Shown piece after piece: positions 1 to 5,238 of a DNA stretch of 5,238 nt. Position 1 is the stretch's first letter. Each line of letters begins with the position of its first letter. Source of the DNA: Acidisphaera sp035272265 (GTDB taxonomy: Bacteria; Pseudomonadota; Alphaproteobacteria; Acetobacterales; Acetobacteraceae). The stretch is from contig DATEQV010000407.1 of NCBI GenBank assembly GCA_035272265.1, positions 1 to 5,238 on the forward strand, in the 5' to 3' direction. Under the pieces are notes generated by a model. That model was given only the letters and a program-made list of their open reading frames with translations, ran no database searches and was not told where the DNA came from. The translations under genes were made by a program, and so were the position numbers.

Positions 1-95
1 ACGTGAAGGCGGGACTCGCCATGGGTGCAGAGAGACAAACAGGGGTGACGATCAACTCGCGATCCTGACGTGAGACGGCCTGCAGGGCCCCCAGA

Positions 96-899
96 TCAGC
101 CCGAGTTCTGCACCACCTGCGATCTGTTCGGGAATCGTGGCCACTGCTTCATCTTGTCCTTGAGCGGCGTGATCGCATTATTGATGTCCCGTTCCGCTTC
201 ATCGTATTTCCGCTTGGCAGGCTTTGCCTCCTCCTCGAGCGCGGCCTTGACCGCAAGGCGCGCGATCTTGACGTCGTCCTTGACGATGTCGACGACCTTC
301 AGGCCGTTCAGCATGCGGTTCGCGTTCGCAGCGAGCAGGACGAGCACGGCGTAGCGGTCGGCAAACCCCTTGCCGTCGTCGGCCGCCTTCTCCGCGGCTA
401 CCAGAAGTGGTTGCGCGCCCGGTTCGTCGCCGGCCGTGGCCTTGGTGCGGGCCTCCTGTAGCTTCGATTTCGCCGTTGCGATCTCGCCCGCGACATGGAC
501 GTGCTGTGCGTGCTGCTCCAGCGCGGTGATCTTGGCCTCGATCGCGCTCGCCTTCGCCGCAAACTCGCCGGACGGGACCGTCGGCGCCGGCGTGGCCGTG
601 GGCGGAGTCGTTGCGGTCGGGGTCGGGGTCGGGGTGGTCGCGGCTGTCGGCGTCGGCGCCGTTGCCGTCGGGGTCGGGGTCGGGGTCGGGCCCGTCGGCG
701 TCGGCGGTGTGCCGCCGGTCGTCGGCGCGGTCGTGGTATCGCTGCCGGGCGTATCGATGCGCGCGGTCTGACCTTTCTTGCCGGCCGACACGTCGGCGCG
801 CAGCGTAACCCCGAATGTCGCCTCGAGCCAGGCGACCTGTTCGGGTGTCGCGCCGGAGGGCTTCGATGACTGTTGCGTGCGAGTCATCACATCCGACAT
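96..899 (-). CDS. Uncharacterised protein with Thr/Pro repeat linker and helical C-terminal region
   Basis: I do not recognise this 267-residue protein. Three parts are visible. Residues 1-49 form a polar N-terminal segment with a short hydrophobic-patterned stretch (PEQVAWLEATFGV, about 19-31). Residues 50-109 are a low-complexity linker almost entirely of Thr, Pro, Ala and Gly, with TPTPTPT runs. Residues 112-252 are rich in Ala, Lys, Glu and Leu with no helix breakers over long stretches, so a helical or coiled-coil bundle is likely; within it, LQEARTKATAGDEPGAQPLL has the look of a helix-turn-helix repeat. The tail (253-267) is polar. There is no signal peptide, transmembrane segment or cysteine, so I infer a soluble protein with two folded ends joined by a flexible or stiff linker. 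The ATG at 899 is preceded by AGGGGAG seven bases away, which supports this start over the internal ATG at residue 5. Plus-strand readings of this region are only mirror images of the repeats. Confidence 0.85.
   Translation of the reverse strand: MSDVMTRTQQSSKPSGATPEQVAWLEATFGVTLRADVSAGKKGQTARIDTPGSDTTTAPTTGGTPPTPTGPTPTPTPTATAPTPTAATTPTPTPTATTPPTATPAPTVPSGEFAAKASAIEAKITALEQHAQHVHVAGEIATAKSKLQEARTKATAGDEPGAQPLLVAAEKAADDGKGFADRYAVLVLLAANANRMLNGLKVVDIVKDDVKIARLAVKAALEEEAKPAKRKYDEAERDINNAITPLKDKMKQWPRFPNRSQVVQNSG
610..709. repeat. Tandem duplication of a roughly 51-bp unit encoding Thr/Pro
   Basis: Bases 610-635 and 661-686 are identical at 25 of 26 positions and lie exactly 51 bases (17 codons) apart. 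The shared sequence GTCGGCGTCGGCG follows each copy, at 646-658 and 694-706. Each copy contains several GGGGTC hexamers in a row on the plus strand, which read as CCG/ACC (Pro-Thr) codons in the minus-strand gene. The repeat is in frame, so gain or loss of hexamers or of whole 51-bp units would change linker length without breaking the protein. Confidence 0.8.
670..690 (+). other. G-quadruplex-type motif
   Basis: Four guanine tracts (GGGG, GGGG, GGGG, GGG) are separated by TC dinucleotides. This satisfies the usual pattern of four runs of at least three G with loops of one to seven bases. The G-rich strand is the template strand of the minus-strand gene, so its mRNA is C-rich here. A related block at 619-634 has only three GGGG tracts followed by GG. 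Whether a quadruplex forms in the cell is not known; the motif follows from the Pro-Thr codon repeat and may have no role of its own. Confidence 0.5.
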
Positions 900-906
900 T
901 GTTCGG

Positions 907-913
907 CTCCCCT
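907..913 (-). promoter_or_regulatory. Shine-Dalgarno for the Thr/Pro-linker protein
   Basis: The minus strand reads AGGGGAG here, seven bases before the ATG at 899. This fixes that ATG as the start rather than the downstream in-frame ATG at 887. Confidence 0.65.
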
Positions 914-945
914 GTTGGACGGACGCGGCGTGCGGCGACGCGCGG

Positions 946-975
946 ACCGTAGGTCTCGATCACTCGTCGGGTCAA
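946..975 (-). promoter_or_regulatory. Possible promoter for the Thr/Pro-linker gene
   Basis: On the minus strand TTGACC (975-970) is a good -35 match. Eighteen bases later comes TACGGT (951-946), a poor -10 that matches TATAAT at only three positions. Transcription would start near 938, about 40 bases before the ATG at 899. This is a pattern match only; the weak -10 keeps confidence low. Confidence 0.25.
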
Positions 976-1010
976 GGTCGCAATGAAATGCTCGCCATGT
1001 GCATCTTTCC

Positions 1011-1019
1011 TGTTATAGC
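1011..1019 (+). promoter_or_regulatory. Possible extended -10 element for the small exported protein
   Basis: TGT followed by TATAGC (1014-1019) resembles an extended -10 element and lies in the most AT-rich patch of the divergent intergenic region. No convincing -35 is found 16-18 bases upstream. It would give a leader of about 35-40 bases before the ATG at 1062. Confidence 0.25.
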
Positions 1020-1061
1020 ATGTGCCGACAAAAGGGCCGCGTATCGTTATTGGGAATGAGC

Positions 1062-1517
1062 ATGCGTCGTATTGGCCTTCTCGCCGCAACTCTCGCGCTC
1101 TGCGCTGCCGCACCTGCGAACACCAGCGGCAGCGTCGCCTTGGCGCTGGCGGCCATCGTGGGCGGCTATTCGCCCATGATGTCCGCGCCGGCCAAGAACG
1201 AATTGGCGACCCTGTTCGACGGCACGGTCCCAGCGCACGCGGCCAACATCACCGTCAAGGCCGACAAGATCGTCTGCCTCGCCGGCAACGTGGACATCAC
1301 CGTGCACGAATGCACGCTCACCTTTGGTGCGCGAACGGTGACGCTGCAGGGGCGCCGCGCGCATGAACTTTACGCGACGCTCGTCGAGGCGGGCGTTCCC
1401 TCGGACGGCGCTGCGGGGAAGATCTACGAGGCGCTGACGGCGCTGGCCTGCACGATCAAGCCCGCCGACATCGGCAGCGGCGGCGGCGCGGACTGCAGCT
1501 ACGGCCCCGGCAATTAG
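1062..1517 (+). CDS. Small exported four-cysteine protein of unknown function
   Basis: This is a 151-residue protein I cannot assign to a named family. The N terminus (MRRIGLLAATLALCAAAPA) is a typical signal peptide: two arginines, a hydrophobic core and a plausible A-P-A cleavage site near residue 19. The cysteine at residue 14 is preceded by Leu, so it is not a good lipobox. A second hydrophobic stretch (about 25-35) follows, so cleavage further on or membrane retention is possible. The exported part has four cysteines (72, 84, 130, 145), enough for two disulfides, and ends in a Gly-rich tail. A central block around GRRAHELYATLVEAGVPSDG looks conserved in style. I chose the ATG at 1062 because GGGA (1052-1055) sits six bases upstream. 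The ATG at 1056 is too close to that site, and starting at 999 would put 21 residues ahead of the signal peptide. Role unknown; periplasmic or secreted location is inferred. Confidence 0.8.
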   Translation: MRRIGLLAATLALCAAAPANTSGSVALALAAIVGGYSPMMSAPAKNELATLFDGTVPAHAANITVKADKIVCLAGNVDITVHECTLTFGARTVTLQGRRAHELYATLVEAGVPSDGAAGKIYEALTALACTIKPADIGSGGGADCSYGPGN

Positions 1518-1525
1518 GCCGGGGC
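1504..1525. terminator. Convergent GC hairpin, possible bidirectional terminator
   Basis: GCCCCGGC (1504-1511) and GCCGGGGC (1518-1525) pair perfectly over eight bases around the six-base loop AATTAG. On the plus-strand RNA the stem can extend by a G-U and a C-G pair. The stop codon of the small exported protein (1515-1517) lies in the loop. The hairpin sits between two converging genes and could end transcripts from both sides. No T-tract follows on either strand, so it is not a classical intrinsic terminator and may act only as a 3' end stabiliser. Confidence 0.45.
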
Positions 1526-1544
1526 TGGCACCGCGGCCGGCGTC

Positions 1545-2096
1545 TCAGGCGGCCTTCAGGCGGTCCGCATACTGCTTGCGGAACTTGGCGACCTTCGGGG
1601 CGATGATCGCCTGGCAGTAGCCGGACCACGGATTTTCGGCAAAGTAGTCGTGGTGCTCGGGCTCGGCTTCGAAGAACACGCCGAGCGGCACGATCTCCGT
1701 GGTCAGCTTGCGGTCCCACATCCCCGTCTTCGCGATCTCGTCCATCACCGCGCGCGCGGTCGCCGCCTGCTCCTCGCTGCTCGTCAGGATGATCGAGCGG
1801 TACTGCGGGCCGACGTCGTTGCCCTGGCGGTCCTTGGTGGTCGGGTCATGCGTGGTGAAGAAGACGCGCAGGAGGTCGGCGTACGACACCATCGCCGGAT
1901 CGAACGTCACCTGCACCACCTCGGCGTGGCCGGTCCGGCCGGAGCAGACCTGCTTGTAGGTCGGGTTGGGAATTAGCCCGCCGGCGTAGCCGGGCATCAC
2001 GCTGATCACGCCGCGCAGCTCCTTGAACACCGCCTCGGTGCACCAGAAGCAGCCGCCGCCCAACGTCGCAATTTCCTTTGTGGTCCCTGAAGTCAT
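1545..2096 (-). CDS. msrA: Peptide methionine-(S)-S-oxide reductase MsrA
   Basis: MsrA reduces methionine-S-sulfoxide in proteins and free methionine, repairing oxidative damage with electrons from thioredoxin. The 183-residue product is a complete single-domain MsrA. It shows the GGCFWC signature with catalytic Cys16, the block YKQVCSGRTGHAEV (47-60), QGNDVGPQYRS (91-101), EHHDYF (147-152) and the C-terminal GYCQAIIAPK (159-168). Cys161 is a candidate resolving cysteine; Cys19 and Cys51 are the other two. There is no signal peptide, so it should be cytoplasmic, and there is no fused MsrB domain. The ATG at 2096 is chosen because AGGAGG lies seven bases upstream; a longer GTG reading from 2138 would add 14 unconserved residues and overlap the preceding gene. 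It starts 28 bases after the GH3 gene stops, on the same strand, so it is probably the last gene of that operon. Family assignment is secure; the physiological link to its neighbours is unknown. Confidence 0.96.
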   Translation of the reverse strand: MTSGTTKEIATLGGGCFWCTEAVFKELRGVISVMPGYAGGLIPNPTYKQVCSGRTGHAEVVQVTFDPAMVSYADLLRVFFTTHDPTTKDRQGNDVGPQYRSIILTSSEEQAATARAVMDEIAKTGMWDRKLTTEIVPLGVFFEAEPEHHDYFAENPWSGYCQAIIAPKVAKFRKQYADRLKAA

Positions 2097-2103
2097 GTCG
2101 GGT

Positions 2104-2109
2104 CCTCCT
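2104..2109 (-). promoter_or_regulatory. Strong Shine-Dalgarno for msrA
   Basis: A perfect AGGAGG on the minus strand ends seven bases before the ATG at 2096 and sits inside the 28-base gap after the GH3 stop codon. It decides the msrA start and suggests that msrA is translated efficiently and independently, unlike the GH3 gene upstream. Confidence 0.85.
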
Positions 2110-2124
2110 CGAGCCGGATATGGG

Positions 2125-3648
2125 TCAGGCCTGCGCACTCTCCAGCAGCGAGCGGAGCAGGCCGGGATCGGCGATCACGCGGGGCACCTTGTTCTGGCCC
2201 CCGAGCCGCCCGCGCGCGCGCATCCAGGCGGCGAAGCTGCCGGGGGGCGCGAGCACGATCCGGGGCACGTCCATCTGCCCGCCGTCGCGGTGCGCGCGAT
2301 AGTCGTCGTTCAGACCAGCGAGCGTGCGATCCGTGACAGCCGCCATCCGGGCCGGCGCATCGGGCGGCGCGGGCGCGCGCAGCTCGATCACGAAAACGTG
2401 GCGGCCGCGCCCGCCCTCGGCCGGCTCCGGGCCGACGGCGTAGTCGGCGACGGCCGCGCCGAGCGAGTCCGCGGCCGCCAGCACGCCCTGCTCGATCTCC
2501 TCCCCGGTCAGGTGCTCGCCGTACGCGGACAGCCAGTACGACGTCCGGCCGGTGACCCGCAGGCGGGGCGGCGTGCGCGATACCAGACGCACGGTATCGC
2601 CGACGACATACGACCACAGGCCCGCGCAGGTGCTGACGATCAGCGCGTACTCCGTCCCCGTCTCGGCATCGGCGATCCAGTGGCGGACGGGCGCGGCGGC
2701 GTCGAGCGTCTCGGTCGGCACGAACTCGTAGAAGATGCCGTGGTCCAGGATCAGCCGCAGGCCGGCGTCGGGTGCGCCGTCCGCGACGGCGCAGAAGCCT
2801 TCGCTGGCGGGATAGACCTCGCGCAGGTCGACGCGAGCATCCCCCAGCCATGCGGCGAAGGCATCGCGATACGGCGCGAACGACACCCCGCCGTGCACCA
2901 GCAGCTCGAGCCGCGGGTAGAACGCGGCCAGGCGGCGCGGCAGGTCCGGGCGGAGTGCGGCGAGGCGCTCGAAGAACAGCAGCAGCCAGCTCGGCGTGCC
3001 GGTGATCGTGCGGATGTCGGCGCCCAGCGACGCGGGGGCGAGGCGATCGATCTTGGTCTCCCAGTCCGGGATCAGCGCCAGGCGCGGCGGCGGGAAATAC
3101 CACGCGCGCGCGTAGGCGGGCACGCGCACGGCGGCGATGCCGGACAGGTCGCCGCTCCGCACGCCCGGCGCTTCCTGCTTCAGGTCGGTGGTGCCGCCGA
3201 GCACGAAATTCCGGCCGCCGAGCACGTGCGAGCCGGCGTGGTTGGCAAGGTGGTGCGTCAGCACGTCGAGCGCCGCGTGCCGGTTGCTGCGCACCATGGC
3301 CGGCGTGATCGGCAGGTATTTCGTGCTGCCCGTGCTGGTCCCGGACGACGCCGCGAGGAACGGCACGCGCCCCGGCCAGCCGACATCCGACAGGTCGGGA
3401 AACGCGGGCTGCCAGAAGTCGCGCCACATCGTCTCGTAGCCGCGCAGCGGAACCGCGCGCTGGTAGTCGGCGACGTCGCGCACCCGCTCGAACCCGTGCG
3501 CGCGGCCAACGCGAGTCTCCGCCGCGTGGCGCAGCATCCGCAGCAGCTGCGTGCGCTGGCGTTCGACCGGGTCCTCGGCGGCGAGGCGGCGGAGGCGCAG
3601 CGAGGCGTACGCGCGCAGGATCGGCGTCGCGTCGGGCAGCCGGTGCAT
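2125..3648 (-). CDS. GH3-family acyl-acid amido synthetase (GH3 auxin-responsive promoter family protein)
   Basis: GH3 enzymes are adenylating enzymes that activate a carboxylic acid with ATP and then transfer the acyl group to an amine, often an amino acid. The plant members conjugate indole acetate, jasmonate or benzoates; substrates of bacterial members are mostly unknown. This 507-residue protein is full length and carries the three nucleotide-binding motifs in order: SSGTSTGSTK (101-110, phosphate-binding loop), YPASEG (279-284, matching the YxxSE motif) and GLWSYVVGD (343-351, matching the GLYRYRVGD motif). The C-terminal part has GEHLTGEEIEQ (377-387) and GGQNKVPR (483-490), in the small domain that moves between half-reactions. 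No signal peptide is present, so it is cytoplasmic. Its ATG overlaps the stop of the acylase gene by one base (TGATG), and no good Shine-Dalgarno is seen, which points to translational coupling. The acid and amine substrates cannot be read from the sequence. A role in plant-hormone conjugation is possible but should not be assumed from the family name. Confidence 0.92.
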   Translation of the reverse strand: MHRLPDATPILRAYASLRLRRLAAEDPVERQRTQLLRMLRHAAETRVGRAHGFERVRDVADYQRAVPLRGYETMWRDFWQPAFPDLSDVGWPGRVPFLAASSGTSTGSTKYLPITPAMVRSNRHAALDVLTHHLANHAGSHVLGGRNFVLGGTTDLKQEAPGVRSGDLSGIAAVRVPAYARAWYFPPPRLALIPDWETKIDRLAPASLGADIRTITGTPSWLLLFFERLAALRPDLPRRLAAFYPRLELLVHGGVSFAPYRDAFAAWLGDARVDLREVYPASEGFCAVADGAPDAGLRLILDHGIFYEFVPTETLDAAAPVRHWIADAETGTEYALIVSTCAGLWSYVVGDTVRLVSRTPPRLRVTGRTSYWLSAYGEHLTGEEIEQGVLAAADSLGAAVADYAVGPEPAEGGRGRHVFVIELRAPAPPDAPARMAAVTDRTLAGLNDDYRAHRDGGQMDVPRIVLAPPGSFAAWMRARGRLGGQNKVPRVIADPGLLRSLLESAQA

Positions 3649-3650
3649 CA
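3646..3650 (-). other. TGATG stop-start overlap between acylase and GH3 genes
   Basis: The acylase TGA (3650-3648) and the GH3 ATG (3648-3646) share the A at 3648. The bases just upstream (CCGGCAGC on the minus strand) contain no good Shine-Dalgarno, so the GH3 protein is likely made by ribosomes that finish the acylase and re-initiate. That would tie the amounts of the two proteins together. Confidence 0.75.
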
Positions 3651-5238
3651 GCTGCCGGACCGGCCCGGCGTCAGCGTCTGCTGGTGGGGGAACTCGGCGG
3701 CGATCGTCGCGGGGCGCAGCGGCATGCGGATGGTGCGGTTCTCGCGCCAGAGCGGCATCTGGTCGGCGAAGTTGGCGCTGCCCATCCAGCCGTCCTCGCC
3801 GCCGAACAGCACGAACCAGTTGGCATCGTCATCGCCCATGTCGGCGAGGAAGCGCGACTGCGAGCCGTAGGTCGCGTAGTGGCGTTCGCGCACCAGCCCA
3901 TGCGCCGCCTTCATCACCGTCTCGCGCGAGCCCGATGTGGCGTAGTCCTCGATGACGAAACGCGAACCGATCACCGGGATCAACCCGAACACCGAACGCA
4001 CGCGCATGTGGTGCATGTCGCCCCAGGTGGGGAAGTCCGCCGCGTCCTTGGCCGCCGCGTCCAGCGCGTCGCGCAGCAGCGTGCGCCGGTCGGCGTCCGG
4101 CAGCGCCTGGACCGTCGGCAGCAGGTAGGTGGCGGTCCAGGTCCAGTCGGTGGCGAAGCGGCGGTTCGCAGGCGTTCGCGAAAGCGGCATGGCGATATGA
4201 TACAGCAGCGTCTCGAACAGCACCGGTCCGTTCGCCCCGGCGTCGTAGCTGCCGTTCCAGGCTCGCAGCCCGGCGAGGAAATCGGGCTTCTCTTCCGCCA
4301 GCCCTTCGCGCTCGATCGCCTGCACCAGCCCGTCGCGCAGCGCGATGGCGTTCAGCGACGTCACGTCCACCTGGAGCGCGCGCAGATCCTCCAGCCCGAT
4401 CTTCGGCTTGGACGCGAGCAGCTGCTGCAGGCGGCGGACGCGCTCGCCGGTGATGTAGAAGTAGCCGACCGGCACGTCGGCCGTGGTCGGTACGTTGTTG
4501 GCCGACGCGAGGAACCCTTCGGGCGGATTCAGCGCCCAGGGCAGCGTCGTCGCGTCCTCGTGCCCCTGCCACAGCGAAAGCGGATCGTGCGGATCGAGGA
4601 TGACGTCCGGCGGCACGCGGCGCTGACGCCTCGGCAGCCACACCGCCATGATCTGCCCGATATTCCCCCTTGCATCGGCGAACTGCATGTTCTGCCCGCC
4701 GGCGGCGTAGGTCTTGAACGCGGCGCGGAACTGCTCGGGCGTGGTGGCACGGCTGGCGTCGAGGAAGGCGGTGATCTCGTCGCTCGCCTCGTGGCCCATC
4801 CAGCGCAGCGCGATGTCGCGGCCTTCGGGGCCGTGGAACAGCGGACTGTCGGAAATGATCGGGCCGAGCTCGGAACGGCGCCGGTCGTACCTGTCGCCGA
4901 ACCACAGGCGGGTGCGCAGCGTCTGCGTCTCGGTGGTCAGCGTCTCGCCCGTCACGTCGTACAGATCGGATGCGGCGGCGCGCATGTTGGTGCCGCCCCA
5001 CGCCATCGCCGGCGTGCGGCCGAGGCCGAAGATCGGCAGCCCGACCGGCATCAGGCCGACCACGTTGAACGACGGCGACCGCGCGCCGGCCAGGATCCAC
5101 AAATTCGGCAGGATCAGCGCCAGATGCGGATCGGTGGCGAGCAGCGCGTGCCCCGTGGCGCTGTGCGCGGGCGACACGACGACGCAGTTGCTGCCCGAAC
5201 GGCTCGCACCCGCGAGCAATCCGCCGAGTGCCGCCTGC
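3648..5238 (-). CDS. Penicillin-acylase-family Ntn-hydrolase, 5' end outside window
   Basis: Family members are made as precursors that self-cleave into alpha and beta chains; the new N-terminal residue of the beta chain attacks an amide bond of an acylated substrate. The reading frame is open to the right edge, so the signal peptide and alpha chain lie outside; an apparent TTG at 5219 is not a credible start. The beta chain appears complete: the self-cleavage site is Gly|Ser in SRSG|SNCVVV, with the nucleophile Ser at 5190-5192, giving about 514 residues against roughly 550 in the E. coli enzyme. Counting from that Ser, His23 (in DPHL) matches the His23 of cephalosporin and acyl-homoserine-lactone acylases rather than the Gln of penicillin G acylase. 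AWGGTN (65-69) lies at the oxyanion site, DARGNIGQIMAVWLPRR is the usual core block, and the Asn pair in SANNVP (232-233) matches the catalytic Asn. Such enzymes are normally periplasmic. Substrate is unknown. The stop overlaps the GH3 start. Confidence 0.93.
   Translation of the reverse strand, partial: QAALGGLLAGASRSGSNCVVVSPAHSATGHALLATDPHLALILPNLWILAGARSPSFNVVGLMPVGLPIFGLGRTPAMAWGGTNMRAAASDLYDVTGETLTTETQTLRTRLWFGDRYDRRRSELGPIISDSPLFHGPEGRDIALRWMGHEASDEITAFLDASRATTPEQFRAAFKTYAAGGQNMQFADARGNIGQIMAVWLPRRQRRVPPDVILDPHDPLSLWQGHEDATTLPWALNPPEGFLASANNVPTTADVPVGYFYITGERVRRLQQLLASKPKIGLEDLRALQVDVTSLNAIALRDGLVQAIEREGLAEEKPDFLAGLRAWNGSYDAGANGPVLFETLLYHIAMPLSRTPANRRFATDWTWTATYLLPTVQALPDADRRTLLRDALDAAAKDAADFPTWGDMHHMRVRSVFGLIPVIGSRFVIEDYATSGSRETVMKAAHGLVRERHYATYGSQSRFLADMGDDDANWFVLFGGEDGWMGSANFADQMPLWRENRTIRMPLRPATIAAEFPHQQTLTPGRSGS

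Noticed and set aside
1..68. A plus-strand frame open from the left edge, ending with TGA at 66-68, that could be the tail of a gene entering the window
   Set aside because: Only about 21 codons are visible, with no recognisable motif, and another plus-strand frame is also open from the edge to 73. It cannot be told from chance.
76..92. A short GGCC/GGCC inverted repeat just past the end of the Thr/Pro-linker gene, as a terminator
   Set aside because: The stem is only about four pairs with no T-tract, which is expected by chance at this GC content.
999..1061. Longer start (ATG at 999) for the small exported protein
   Set aside because: It would place 21 residues ahead of an otherwise standard signal peptide, and the candidate -10 element would fall inside the coding region. 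The ATG at 1062 has a better-spaced ribosome site.
199..1113. A 304-residue minus-strand frame over the Thr/Pro gene and the divergent intergenic region
   Set aside because: It is an Arg/Asp/His-rich shifted reading of the repeat gene, and it runs through the start of the exported-protein gene.
2023..3870. A 615-residue open frame on the plus strand, antisense to msrA, GH3 and the acylase end
   Set aside because: It spans three well-identified minus-strand genes, is rich in Arg, Gly, Ala and His as expected of a high-GC mirror frame, and shows no domain. Its length reflects codon bias on the other strand.
3829..5100. A 423-residue minus-strand frame inside the acylase gene
   Set aside because: It is a shifted reading, very rich in Arg and Ala, while the other frame has clear acylase motifs throughout.
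5217..5219. TTG at 5219 as the true start of the acylase
   Set aside because: It would leave only nine residues before the catalytic Ser, removing the alpha chain the family needs, and the frame stays open to the window edge. The gene is cut by the window, not short.

Overview
The window is GC-rich bacterial chromosomal DNA holding five protein genes and little non-coding space. Base composition, the exported small protein and the penicillin-acylase/GH3/MsrA gene types suggest a high-GC Gram-negative, perhaps an alphaproteobacterium. That placement is an impression from protein style, not a demonstrated assignment. No RNA genes, CRISPR arrays, insertion sequences or phage genes were seen.

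Right half (1545-5238, minus strand): a compact three-gene block read right to left. First is the Ntn-hydrolase part of a penicillin-acylase-family protein, whose start lies beyond the right edge. Its stop overlaps by one base the start of a full-length GH3-family acyl-acid amido synthetase. Twenty-eight bases further on is msrA, a peptide methionine sulfoxide reductase with a strong Shine-Dalgarno. The spacing suggests one operon. The first two genes have opposite chemistries by family (amide bond cleavage and ATP-driven amide bond formation), which makes this pair the most interesting part of the window.

Middle (1062-1517, plus strand): a small exported protein of unknown function, with four cysteines after the signal region. 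It converges on msrA, and a perfect GC hairpin that contains its stop codon sits between the two genes.

Left (96-899, minus strand): an unrecognised 267-residue protein. It has a short N-terminal segment, a Thr/Pro repeat linker and an Ala/Lys/Glu-rich helical C-terminal region. The linker is encoded by a tandem duplication of about 51 bp containing a G-quadruplex-type motif. This gene diverges from the small exported protein across a 162-base gap that holds weak promoter candidates for both directions. Bases 1-95 hold no gene that can be supported.
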